Below, piece by piece: positions 24,666 to 33,375 of a stretch of 64,000 nt of DNA (position 1 is its first letter; each line of letters starts with the position of its first letter). Both the position numbers and the translations under genes were made by a program. The stretch spans positions 32,643 to 96,642 of the forward strand of contig CAZGJA010000042.1 of NCBI GenBank assembly GCA_964526695.1, read 5' to 3'. Source of the DNA: JABWBH01 sp964526695 (GTDB taxonomy: Bacteria; Planctomycetota; Phycisphaerae; UBA1845). The notes under the pieces were generated by a model. It saw only the letters and a list, made by a program, of their open reading frames with translations, did no database searches and was not told where the DNA came from.

Positions 24666-26231
24666 GTGGCGCGTTGTAAAGCACGGCTGCGGGCTATGGA
24701 CAACATCTCAGGCTCCCCTAGAATAATGGGCATGAGCAGCACCAAGAGGGCGCGGAGCGTCGACAGCGGCAGGACGAAACGCCTGCAGAGTGGCGTTTCA
24801 GAACCCGCCGCCGAACGTCGAGCCGGCGAGCGACCGCAGGGGAGACCTGCCCCCCCCCAGGAAGTCCCGCCCCAGAAGCCAAGCATGCCCAATGGAGGGG
24901 AAAGAGAGGAAGGGCAAGCTCTGGACGGCGGTCATCGGGGGCGACCAAGGCGGGATTCACCGGATCGTGAATCCTGGAAGAAGCTTCTCGCTACGCTTCT
25001 AAAGCAGGCCGACAACCCGCCCAGAAGCAAGGATCTTGCGGACACCGTGAAGAAATACCTAGGGAAACGCCGAGACAACCGAACGGTTTCGTCTGCGCTG
25101 ATCGACAAATGGAGATCCGTGGGTCCAAGCAATCCTCAAGCGCCGACGGATTCGGTGATGGCGAATGCGCTTCTCGACGCACTCGAGGAAAGGCTCGTTA
25201 TCCGGCCGCGAAAGCCTGGGAATCAGCCTGACAAGCTATACGACGGGCTAGTGGACGAACTGCCCGGCCAAGAGTGGGACCCCGAATCCATTCGATGCAG
25301 GCTAATACAATGGTTATTCAAAGATGCAGTGCGCGATTCGGATCCCGAAGCGAAGCTCTATCGGTTTTCCTACCTTGCGGCACATGAGCTGTTCGAGGAA
25401 CTCTGGCAGTATGTGTCCCCGGATGCGACGTGGGACGATTCCGATACGGCGTTTGTGGGGGCCTGCCTAATGTCGAATCGCAAACAGAGCGAAGACGTCT
25501 GGCAACTGATCGAAACAAGCAGCGGAACGTTCCAAGTACGCGAAGAAAGCGACTGTAGCATCGTTCATGTCCGGCATATCGTGATGTTCCTCTATTGGGA
25601 CGGCCGTGACCGTGAGGAGGCCCAAGAGGCTTGCAAGAAACTAAAGGATGAAATCCAAGCTAAGAAATCAATGGAATTCATCACGGATCGTGCAAATGAG
25701 GGTTTGGCCACGCACGTTGTCCTCGGTGTATATCGGGGCAACGACCGCGAGAATGGACAAGAGTGTATGCGGGAGTTGCAGGATATTGCAAGGGGACTTT
25801 TTGAGGCTTGCAATAGCAATGGTCGAAAGCACTGCTTCGTCTGGCGGAAGGATTTGGAGAACGAAGCTGCAGCGCCGTACCCCATGAGCGATTTCTGGCT
25901 TCTCCTCTTTCCCGACGGCGACAGCAAGCTATGGAGGTCGATGCGGCACCCGGAACAGTTCAAGCGCATTCGGTACAGTCGAGCTACCCGCCTCTGCGCG
26001 CCTATCGGCGGATATGAGAAGCAAGCTGTTTGCTCGTGGATGGGCATTAAGGGGAGCAAGAGCGTGGCCACAGGGGATTACCTATGGCGAGTGTTGCCGG
26101 GTGCGCGCATATCGATGGATCGTTCATCTGGCACGGAACACGCCGACGCTCGTCAGGCAATAACTTCCACTCGGTCAAGTGCCTCCGTCGGACGCCCGTC
26201 GAAAGCTAAGGGGCGCGGTAAGCATGTGTGA
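24666..26231 (+). CDS. Unknown protein heading the transporter/radical SAM operon
   Basis: Up to 521 residues. The first ~100 are basic and Pro/Gly-rich; the true start may be later (24696, 24726 or 24732), since no start has a good ribosome site. From ~110 the protein becomes regular: helical region SWKKLLATLLKQADNPP, then AKLYRFSYLAAHELFEELWQ, CSIVHVRHIVMFLYWD, THVVLGVYRG and PMSDFWLLLFPDGDS. I recognise no family or catalytic motif. The 3' end overlaps the ABC ATPase start by 8 bases. It is specific to this locus as far as the window shows. Confidence 0.6.
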   Translation: MARCKARLRAMDNISGSPRIMGMSSTKRARSVDSGRTKRLQSGVSEPAAERRAGERPQGRPAPPQEVPPQKPSMPNGGEREEGQALDGGHRGRPRRDSPDRESWKKLLATLLKQADNPPRSKDLADTVKKYLGKRRDNRTVSSALIDKWRSVGPSNPQAPTDSVMANALLDALEERLVIRPRKPGNQPDKLYDGLVDELPGQEWDPESIRCRLIQWLFKDAVRDSDPEAKLYRFSYLAAHELFEELWQYVSPDATWDDSDTAFVGACLMSNRKQSEDVWQLIETSSGTFQVREESDCSIVHVRHIVMFLYWDGRDREEAQEACKKLKDEIQAKKSMEFITDRANEGLATHVVLGVYRGNDRENGQECMRELQDIARGLFEACNSNGRKHCFVWRKDLENEAAAPYPMSDFWLLLFPDGDSKLWRSMRHPEQFKRIRYSRATRLCAPIGGYEKQAVCSWMGIKGSKSVATGDYLWRVLPGARISMDRSSGTEHADARQAITSTRSSASVGRPSKAKGRGKHV

Positions 26232-27066
26232 TGCGCTGTGCGTGGATAAACTGTCCGTCGAATATGCCACTCCAGTGGTGCCCTTACGAGCCCTGTCGGA
26301 GGTAACGTTTGCTGTGCCTCCGGGGCCTGCAGGTTCCTCGGTTTGCTGTTTGGGAGCATCGGGTGCCGGCAAAAGCACGCTCGGGCTCGCTGTTATCCAA
26401 CTTCTGCCGCATGAAGCACGAGTCAAAGGCAAGGTATCCTTGCCAGGAGGCCTGACGCTCACCGCGAGCGGTGGTCGGCTGCGGGAATACCGGCGGCGCA
26501 GCGTCGGCGTCGTGCTCCAGGATGCGCCAGGTTCTTTGGTTCCCGGCGTTCCAATTGGACGGCAGGCTCGGCGCGTTTTCGCCGTGAGGCGGGGTCTTGC
26601 CCGAAGAGATGCCGAGCGAAGCGCGCGGGAAGGGCTGGCCCGGGTGGGCCTCGAAGACGTTGAGCGCGTTTGGCGGGCGATGCCATCGGAGCTCTCGGGC
26701 GGCATGTGTCAACGGGTGATGATAAGCCTTTCAGTATTGGCTGCTCCTGAGCCTCGGCTCATGATATGTGACGAGCCCACGAGTGCCCTCGATAGCGTGT
26801 CGGCTGCGCAGGTGCTTGAGTTGCTTTTTCGCATCAAGGCTGAACACCGAATCACGATGTTGTTCATTACGCACGATGTCCGTCTGGTTTGGCGCTTTGA
26901 TTGGGTGGCGATTCTCTCAGAAGGCCGGCTCGCGGAGTTTGAAAGGAGTGACCAGTTCTTAGCAAGCCCGCGGAGCGAGGAAGGACGTCGGCTGCTCGAT
27001 GCTGGTAAGGCCCTCGGTAGCAGTTCGGTCGATCGTGTAAATGCTCAACAGGAGATAATGCGGTGA
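26224..27066 (+). CDS. Opp/Dpp-type ABC transporter ATP-binding protein
   Basis: 280 residues from the ATG at 26224 (MCDALCVDKLSVEY). Walker A GASGAGKS at ~45-52, signature LSGGMCQR near residue 160, Walker B LMICDEPTSALD, H-loop ITHDVRLVW. This is the DppD/OppD architecture. Full Opp systems normally have two different ATPases; only one is encoded here, so it would have to act as a homodimer or borrow a partner. It overlaps its neighbours on both sides (ATGTGTGA and GTGA), in a tight operon with the radical SAM gene and the other transporter parts. Confidence 0.85.
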   Translation: MCDALCVDKLSVEYATPVVPLRALSEVTFAVPPGPAGSSVCCLGASGAGKSTLGLAVIQLLPHEARVKGKVSLPGGLTLTASGGRLREYRRRSVGVVLQDAPGSLVPGVPIGRQARRVFAVRRGLARRDAERSAREGLARVGLEDVERVWRAMPSELSGGMCQRVMISLSVLAAPEPRLMICDEPTSALDSVSAAQVLELLFRIKAEHRITMLFITHDVRLVWRFDWVAILSEGRLAEFERSDQFLASPRSEEGRRLLDAGKALGSSSVDRVNAQQEIMR

Positions 27067-28160
27067 ACTTAATGGCTGGGTCTTTGGGAGGGGCGATACC
27101 GACACTCCGGACGGACGGCCCTTCCGTGATATCCATTTGCGTCAATGCAGTGTGCCCCTTGAAGTGTCGGCATTGCTATTTGGCCGGGGGCGAACCCGCG
27201 ATCGGTGTCGGGGCCGCGCAGTGGCTTCGATTCTTGCGGTCCGTCTTCATCGATCTGCGGCCCCACTCCTTGTGTTTTAGCGGAAAAGAGGTCTTCGCCC
27301 TCGATGAGAGTGCGTCGCTCTTCTTCGACGCACTGCGCCTCCGGGACGAGGAGCAAGCCGGTAGCGTTCAGCGAACACGTATCGGCGTCATCACGAATGG
27401 GACCCTGCTCGATCGGTACCGCGATCAGCTCGTTGAGTGCCCGCCGGATTGGCTCGACGTGAGCATCGACGGGTTGGAAGGCGCACACGATGAAGTGCGC
27501 GGGAAGGGCTCCTTCGCCCGCGTTGCCCGAAACCTGCCGTGGCTCGTCGAGTCGTTCGGCGCTCGGCTCTGGGTCGCAGTGACATTGATGGAGAGTAACG
27601 TCGAGACGCTCCGGGAGTTCATTTCAGGCCTCCACCACACGTCCGGTCTAAACCGGTTCACCGTGGGAATCTACAAGCCGCAGAGTTACACGGATTCAAC
27701 GCTGCGGCTTGCGGAGCCCAGCCGGGAGGGACGGATTCTGCGCTCAGTCTACGCCCTCGAACAGATACAGGACGCGGATGGCGTTGTAGTGCGCATCGAA
27801 CTCGACGTCGGCGATGCTGGCCTTCGATTGAGACTCCAAGACTCGGGCATGATCCCCACCGTTGGGGCGATCCGCGTCGCGGAACATTCCCTGAAGAATG
27901 GACTAACGCTCCAACTCGCGGCCGCGACAACCCCCGTGGGACTTTGGCGAGCTGTTCGCGTGACGAACGAAGGTCTTTATCTGGCAGCAGAGGATCTCGT
28001 CGATGTGACCGCATATCGAGAGCGCGCCATCGGGAATATCGCGGAGTTCGAGTACGACGCGAAGCGAGTCTACGAGGCCGGACTCGTGCATCCGCGCTTC
28101 CGCGAACTGGTCGGGACAGAGGCGCCTGAATTCCTGGCGCGGCTTGCCCGGTCGGCATAG
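27063..28160 (+). CDS. Radical SAM enzyme
   Basis: 365 residues, GTG start overlapping the ATPase stop, AGGAG 8 bases upstream. The cluster motif is CPLKCRHC (C-x3-C-x2-C) near residue 30, preceded by ISICVNAV. TNGTLL near residue 119 and DWLDVSIDGL near 140 match the radical SAM barrel, as in peptide-modifying members. There is no SPASM/Twitch cysteine cluster in the C-terminal third. The enzyme likely cleaves AdoMet to modify a peptide or small molecule. Location between a peptide transporter ATPase and a peptide-binding protein, opposite a GG-repeat peptide, suggests a peptide substrate. Confidence 0.85.
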   Translation: MNLMAGSLGGAIPTLRTDGPSVISICVNAVCPLKCRHCYLAGGEPAIGVGAAQWLRFLRSVFIDLRPHSLCFSGKEVFALDESASLFFDALRLRDEEQAGSVQRTRIGVITNGTLLDRYRDQLVECPPDWLDVSIDGLEGAHDEVRGKGSFARVARNLPWLVESFGARLWVAVTLMESNVETLREFISGLHHTSGLNRFTVGIYKPQSYTDSTLRLAEPSREGRILRSVYALEQIQDADGVVVRIELDVGDAGLRLRLQDSGMIPTVGAIRVAEHSLKNGLTLQLAAATTPVGLWRAVRVTNEGLYLAAEDLVDVTAYRERAIGNIAEFEYDAKRVYEAGLVHPRFRELVGTEAPEFLARLARSA

Positions 28161-28183
28161 GGGCGGTCCCTGGAGCTACCCAA

Positions 28184-29794
28184 ATGAGGCGAACAACCAT
28201 CACGATCGCGGCTGTGTTTGGAGCCCTCGGGCTCGCGGCACTTATGTTCTGGGCATACCGTGGTCAGGAGCCTACACACGTTCGCGCGGTGACAATTCCG
28301 CTGGAAGGCGACATCCAGACGCTGGACCCAGCCGCGCTTTCCGATCCGACGACAAGCCGCGTTGTTTGGCAGATATATGAAGGGCTCGTTGGGCTCGACG
28401 CGGAAAACAACGCGGTGCCGATGATTGCGGAGTCATGGGATGCTCGCGACGACTCACGCACGTGGGTATTCAGGATTCGGCAAGGTGTCTTGTTTCATCC
28501 GCACGCAGCCTTTTCCGGGGAATCGCATAGACGAGCGGTCCGTGCTGACGATGTCGTCTGGTCGATCGAGAGAATGGCGCGTGGTTTTGGATCGTTCGTG
28601 TTTGGCGGTCTTGTCGAAGGCTTCGACGTGTACGTCAAGGGCGAAGGAAAGAGCATTACCGGTTTACGAGCCACGGGCGAGCACGAGGTCACGTTCATTC
28701 TCAATCGGCCCGACCCGTCTTTCTTGTACCGTATCACCAGCCCCTACCTGTCCGTCATGCCGCGCGAGGTGGTCGAAGGAGACGCGGATGCGTTTGGAAG
28801 GACGGTAGCAATCGGAACGGGAGCATTTCGGTTGGTTCGGGCCGGGAGCGGTGAATTGGTTTTGGAACGATACGCAGAATACTGGGGCAGGCGAAGCGGC
28901 AACATCGATAGCGTGACGTTCCGAGTTGAGAAGAATCCGCAGTTCCGAATGGCTGGCTTGCGATCCGGCACGTACGACCTAGTTCGTATGCCGACGGAGC
29001 TGCGCGGAGAGTTTCTTCTTCGAGACGGCAGCTTCAAACCCGAGTCTGCTGCTAGATTCCAAACGTTCGAATCGTCAACATTCAACGTGCATCTGCTGGC
29101 CGTAGATGCCAAACAGGTAACTGATGCCGCGTTGCGGCGGGCCATATCTCTGGCGGTTGACCGTGACGTTATCGTCACCGAAGTGCTGAGTGGCGGCGCT
29201 GTGCCGGCCAACGGGCCAGTTCCGCCAGGAATGCAGGGTTATCGCTCGCCGCTCCGGGTCGCTAGAGACCGAGAGGCGGCTCGACGCGAGGTCGCGGCCA
29301 GCTCCTATGCGGGGCAGGAGCTGACGCTGTTGGTGGCCAGCGTTCACAATCACCCTGACATTGTGCAGGTTGTACAAGACGAACTACTCCAGTGTGGCAT
29401 CAAGACGCGCATCGAGCAGGTCGAGTTCAACGCATTCGTTAGCCGACTATTCGGCACTAATCGGCCGGCACTATTTTTGACTTATAGCGAATGGATTTAT
29501 TCGGCGCCGGAGCTATTGATGGAACAGTTTCGGTCCACGGCTACGCCGAATCCGAACGTATTCGGTTATGCGGACGACCGTGTTGACGCTCTAATCGCTC
29601 AACTTGGCGCGACCACGGAGCGGTCTGAACTGAATCGGCTGTGCGCTGATATCGAAAGGATTGTGGCAGAAGCACCACCGGCCGCATGGCTCTACCACGA
29701 GCGGCATATGTTCCTGGCAGCTAAACGACTCTCACACTTCGCTGTGACGGGCAACAATCATTGGCTCCTTTCGGAGCTGCGGAGTGAGCCGTAA
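28184..29794 (+). CDS. Peptide-binding protein of ABC transporter (SBP family 5)
   Basis: 536 residues. An N-terminal hydrophobic segment (TITIAAVFGALGLAALMFWAY) without a lipobox suggests a signal anchor. Mature part: IPLEGDIQTLDPAALSDPTT, IYEGLVGLD, AESWDARDDSRTWVFRIRQGVLFHP, AVRADDVVWSIERM and later RRAISLAVDRDVIV, the standard OppA/DppA order. These proteins capture peptides outside the cytoplasmic membrane and deliver them to the permease. It starts 23 bases after the radical SAM stop and overlaps the permease start (TAATG). Confidence 0.88.
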   Translation: MRRTTITIAAVFGALGLAALMFWAYRGQEPTHVRAVTIPLEGDIQTLDPAALSDPTTSRVVWQIYEGLVGLDAENNAVPMIAESWDARDDSRTWVFRIRQGVLFHPHAAFSGESHRRAVRADDVVWSIERMARGFGSFVFGGLVEGFDVYVKGEGKSITGLRATGEHEVTFILNRPDPSFLYRITSPYLSVMPREVVEGDADAFGRTVAIGTGAFRLVRAGSGELVLERYAEYWGRRSGNIDSVTFRVEKNPQFRMAGLRSGTYDLVRMPTELRGEFLLRDGSFKPESAARFQTFESSTFNVHLLAVDAKQVTDAALRRAISLAVDRDVIVTEVLSGGAVPANGPVPPGMQGYRSPLRVARDREAARREVAASSYAGQELTLLVASVHNHPDIVQVVQDELLQCGIKTRIEQVEFNAFVSRLFGTNRPALFLTYSEWIYSAPELLMEQFRSTATPNPNVFGYADDRVDALIAQLGATTERSELNRLCADIERIVAEAPPAAWLYHERHMFLAAKRLSHFAVTGNNHWLLSELRSEP

Positions 29795-30759
29795 TGTCGA
29801 GAGGCTCGTTGGCCTATCGCGGTAGCCGTCACATCGGCGGTTGGAGCATCGCCTCTGTGCTACGAGTCGTGGCAACGGGCATAGGGCTGTTTCTATTCGT
29901 ATCGACGGTCGCATTCATTGTATTCTCTGTCTTGCCGACTGATCCGGTGCGCAATGCACTTGGAATGAACGCTAGCGAGGAGGCGGTTCAGTCGCTTCGC
30001 CAGCAGCTTGGATACGATCGGCCGATGGCCAAGCGATACGTGCGCTTCCTGGTTGGCTCGCTCCAGTTGGATTTCGGCCGCTCGATCCATTCTCGCCGTC
30101 CAGTGGGCGCAATGATTGTCGAAGGGTTAGCAACGACAGGTCGCAATGGAGCTATTGGGCTGTGTCTCGCTGCGTTCTTGAGTTTGATGTTGGTCGTCGT
30201 TGCGTGGTCGTGGAGGAGGATTGAACACGCTTTGGTTCTCTTGTGTCGGTTGCTAACGAGCATCCCTAGCCTCATTCTGGCGGTCACGGCCGGCGTTGTG
30301 GCCTATAGCATGCTTGGCGGCTTCGGAACAGGTGGTTATCGCGAGGTCGTCGGCGTTGTTACTGCCTTGGCGGTGTACCCGACTTGCTCACTGGCAGAGA
30401 TTGCGATCGGTGAATCCCGGAGGGCGGAGCGGTGTAGCTTTGTAACGGCCGCGCGCAGCTTCGGCATGAGCGAACGGGCGGTGTTCGCTCGGTGCGTTCT
30501 TCCTGCCATACTGACTAGCTGGGCAGGGCACGTGTCCAATCTGGCAGCGTCGATTTTCGTTTCCTCCGCGGTCGTCGATGCGGTTTTCTCTTTACCGGGA
30601 ATTGGTCATTTACTCGTTCAGGCAGTTATCCATAACGATCTTCCGGTCGTGCAGGGGGTGATCGTCGTCGTAATCGCGGGCTTCCTAGGCGTTGATCTCT
30701 TGTTCGATCGTTTAGTCCTGCCGCGGTTGGCCGTGCATGTGGGGAGTACCCGATCGTGA
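29794..30759 (+). CDS. Peptide ABC transporter permease, DppB/OppB type
   Basis: 321 residues with about six membrane spans. GIGLFLFVSTVAFIVFSVLP followed by TDPVRNALG, and QLGYDRPMAKRYVRFLVGSLQLDFGRS, are hallmarks of the DppB N-terminal region. The cytoplasmic EAA-like loop FVTAARSFGMSERAVFARC contacts the ATPase. VDAVFSLPGIGHLLVQAV is also typical. It is translationally coupled on both sides. Confidence 0.88.
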   Translation: MSRGSLAYRGSRHIGGWSIASVLRVVATGIGLFLFVSTVAFIVFSVLPTDPVRNALGMNASEEAVQSLRQQLGYDRPMAKRYVRFLVGSLQLDFGRSIHSRRPVGAMIVEGLATTGRNGAIGLCLAAFLSLMLVVVAWSWRRIEHALVLLCRLLTSIPSLILAVTAGVVAYSMLGGFGTGGYREVVGVVTALAVYPTCSLAEIAIGESRRAERCSFVTAARSFGMSERAVFARCVLPAILTSWAGHVSNLAASIFVSSAVVDAVFSLPGIGHLLVQAVIHNDLPVVQGVIVVVIAGFLGVDLLFDRLVLPRLAVHVGSTRS

Positions 30760-31556
30760 AGACCTCCCGCCTGGCAGCCATAGCGGTGGTCGCGCTGCTT
30801 TCCGGACTCGGATGGGTCCTTAGCGCCAATGATACGCCGGATCTGGAGCGAAGGCTCTCGCCCCCATCATTTCAGAACTGGGCGGGAACGGATCATCTCG
30901 GCCGGGACATACTGGGCCGTACAGTTCGAGCAGCCGCAACCGCCGCGACCGTCGCACTTCCTGCTTGGATAATCGCGACGTTCTTCGGAACAGTCCTCGG
31001 TCTTATTGCCGCAAGCACGCGTGTGCGGGTGGTGAGCATAACGATCGACTGGGCGATCAAAGTGGTCTTCGCAACTCCCTCGTTTCTCTTGCTTGTCGGC
31101 TTAGGAGCGGTGCTGGGTCGAGGCATGGGCGCCATATTCGTTGTCGTGCTGCTGGTCGGCTGGGCATTTCCTGCTCGACATGCACGGGCTCTGGCGCAAG
31201 ATGTACTCGGCGCTCCCTTTACGAGGGCTGCACTGTCGATGGGCTTTTCGTCCATTGATGTCGCCCGCTATGTACTTGCGCCCGCGTGTGTTCGACCTGT
31301 CGTCGCAGCGAGCGGGGGACTTATCGTGGAGGTCCTTGCGCTCGACTTGGCATTGACCCTCTTCGGCTTTGGTCCGCCCCCGCCATCTCCGACATTCGGT
31401 ACGTTGCTGAGCGACGGGCTTCGGTTTTACAGCACAGCGCCGTGGACCGTCCTGGTGCCGCTCGGTATCATTTGTGTCATGTGCTTGTGCTTTCGTTCGG
31501 TGATCGGTGGTGCCGGCGCGGCATTGCCGATCTTGACTACGCAACGTCGGCGATGA
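30756..31556 (+). CDS. Peptide ABC transporter permease, DppC/OppC type
   Basis: 266 residues, GTG start overlapping the DppB-like stop (GTGA). NWAGTDHLGRDILGRTVRAA is the DppC signature; the EAA-like loop is YTRAALSMGF-like (FTRAALSMGFSSIDVARYV). FGPPPPSPTFGTLLSDG matches the family end. It completes the two-permease set. This is the last gene of the plus-strand operon; no terminator is obvious after it. Confidence 0.88.
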   Translation: MKTSRLAAIAVVALLSGLGWVLSANDTPDLERRLSPPSFQNWAGTDHLGRDILGRTVRAAATAATVALPAWIIATFFGTVLGLIAASTRVRVVSITIDWAIKVVFATPSFLLLVGLGAVLGRGMGAIFVVVLLVGWAFPARHARALAQDVLGAPFTRAALSMGFSSIDVARYVLAPACVRPVVAASGGLIVEVLALDLALTLFGFGPPPPSPTFGTLLSDGLRFYSTAPWTVLVPLGIICVMCLCFRSVIGGAGAALPILTTQRRR

Positions 31557-31794
31557 GAGCGGCGTCGGTCGAAGTAACCCAGCCTAAGTCGAGGTCGATA
31601 GTGGCGATATGCTCTTCAATCCCAGGGGGACGGCCACTCTGATCGACGATTAGACGATTAGCGACGGAACCAACCCTCGGACCACGCACATTTCCGCACG
31701 AAAATCACCCAGCCGCGTTGCGACTTCAAGGCACGTCCGCCGAATGAGCGTGTTGCAGCCGGGCACGAGCCGGCGGCAACTCGTGGCTCCCGGT

Positions 31795-32820
31795 TCACCG
31801 CCATTGCAGTCGCTCCTTCCGCAGGTGTTCCGCAGCCTCTTCGGCTCGCTCCGGCATGCCGTGCATATCCAGGTACGCCTGAACCGGGCTGACGCACTCA
31901 GCGCCAGCGATGGCTTGCGCGCCGTGAAACACCCCCTCGTCGTTGGGGCGGATCAGCCAGAGGTTGGCGCCGCGCTTTTCTTCGTGCCAGTTGAGTTTTT
32001 TGAGCAGCTTGTCGCTGGCCGGTTTTCGCAGGTATGCGGTGAGCAATCGGTAGCCGGCAAACGGGGCCAACAACCAAGCCGCTGCCAAGCCGGTCAGAGC
32101 GAAGGTGATGGAGAGATCCTCGCAAGCCTCTACGAGTCGCCGGGAGAGTTCTTCGCCGGAGTGTGAGGCGACATGTCCCTCACGGATGTCGTGACGGCGC
32201 AAATCGTATTGGCTTCGCCAGGCTTCGAGCAGCAGGTTCGGGTCTCGCGGCCGGATGCCGCCCTCGGGGGTTCGCTCGATGAGGCGGTCTTCCTCCAACC
32301 GTTTGCAGGTGCGACTCACGTAACCAGTCCCGACTTGGCTTTCCTGGGCGAGTTCGGATTGTCGCCACGACCGCTTCGGGTCATTGAGGAGGAGCCGAGC
32401 AATCCGGGAACTCTTGGGGGCAAAGACCGATGACGGGCGGCCACGCTGCACGAACAGGTTGGGTTTTCCGGCCACGTGAACGCGCAGGCCCGGGACGTTG
32501 ATTTCCGCGTTTCCCGAAAGGTCGACGAATCCGACCTTGTGTTCGCGGCAGACCTTCGCGCCGACCTCACCCATGAAGGGTACGGCAACCAAGGGGATTG
32601 CTTGCGGTCCGGCGTGCTTTGCCGCAGCGCGGGCGTCCTCAGCGGCCTGCGCCACGGCCGCGGCCCGCGAATTCGGTTTCGCCACCACCGCGAGGACGAG
32701 TGAACCAAGCCGTAAAACCCGGTCGGCGGAGGTCCCGTTCTTGATGGCGCTCACGCGCAACGCGGTCAGGTCGGCCAGCAGGCTTGGCAGGCTATCCAGG
32801 ATGTCAGGGTCGGCGTTCAT
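31795..32820 (-). CDS. AbiEi-like transcriptional regulator (type IV antitoxin family)
   Basis: 341 residues. The middle part VGFVDLSGNAEINVPGLRVHV, then SSVFAPKSSRIARLLLND, then a winged helix WRQSELAQESQVGTGYVSRTCKRLEEDRL, and the end SPVQAYLDMHGMPERAEEAAEHLRKE match the AbiEi antitoxin family. Such antitoxins bind inverted repeats upstream of their own gene and counter an AbiEii nucleotidyltransferase. No AbiEii gene lies on either side, so this copy is an orphan or a plain regulator. A palindrome directly upstream (32825-32870) could be its operator. Confidence 0.7.
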   Translation of the reverse strand: MNADPDILDSLPSLLADLTALRVSAIKNGTSADRVLRLGSLVLAVVAKPNSRAAAVAQAAEDARAAAKHAGPQAIPLVAVPFMGEVGAKVCREHKVGFVDLSGNAEINVPGLRVHVAGKPNLFVQRGRPSSVFAPKSSRIARLLLNDPKRSWRQSELAQESQVGTGYVSRTCKRLEEDRLIERTPEGGIRPRDPNLLLEAWRSQYDLRRHDIREGHVASHSGEELSRRLVEACEDLSITFALTGLAAAWLLAPFAGYRLLTAYLRKPASDKLLKKLNWHEEKRGANLWLIRPNDEGVFHGAQAIAGAECVSPVQAYLDMHGMPERAEEAAEHLRKERLQWR

Positions 32821-32824
32821 GCTT

Positions 32825-32870
32825 ACTAAAATCGGCCAGTTGACGGCGCATTCAACATCGGTATTTTAGT
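32825..32870. promoter_or_regulatory. Inverted-repeat operator candidate upstream of AbiEi-like gene
   Basis: ACTAAAAT (32825-32832) and ATTTTAGT (32863-32870) form a spaced palindrome starting 4 bases upstream of the start codon. The arms are AT-rich in a GC-rich region and match the negative autoregulation known for AbiEi. Confidence 0.5.
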
Positions 32871-33021
32871 GAACCCCGTGGAGCTGTCCAGGTGGCCGGG
32901 TTGCACGGGGGCGTCGCGCCCGCAGCATCGCCGCCTTGCACGAAGGTCCAAATAATTTGGACCACTGCGCTGGCACTTGCGGCTGCGTCGCCACATAGAC
33001 TGCTCCAACGGACCACGAGAA

Positions 33022-33360
33022 AAGTTGCGTCATTCTCGAGCTTGCGAACAGGGAGGGATAAAAGGACGGCATCTGTTAGGCTTCACCGCGTGGTGAAAGT
33101 GGCTCTCAGAGTGAAACCTCGCCCCGTAAAGCCGGATGTTGTTAGGGTGTTTCTCGTAAGCTGACAGGCGAAAGTTGCGTCTGGGAAGCTGGCACACGTG
33201 GCTTCTGGCGCTGCCAGGGCGGTTTCCGAACGACTGGTTCTACTCTGAAGCTGGCACGGGGCATCAAAAACGAAAAAGTTGCGTCAGAAGTTGCGTCAGA
33301 ACGACCCGAAAAACAGTCGTCAGCTAGTAAGCGTACATCGCGCGATCAGTGACGCAACTT
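33022..33360. repeat. Iterated AAGTTGCGTCA sites next to the integrase gene
   Basis: AAGTTGCGTCA occurs at 33022-33032, 33276-33286 and 33288-33298, a near copy (last base T) at 33172-33182, and the inverted form at 33350-33360. A second word, GAAGCTGGCAC, is repeated at 33185 and 33247. The block has no gene. Clustered short sites beside a tyrosine integrase are typical arm-type binding sites or excisionase sites. Confidence 0.7.
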
Positions 33361-33375
33361 CTTGTACCGCCGTCG

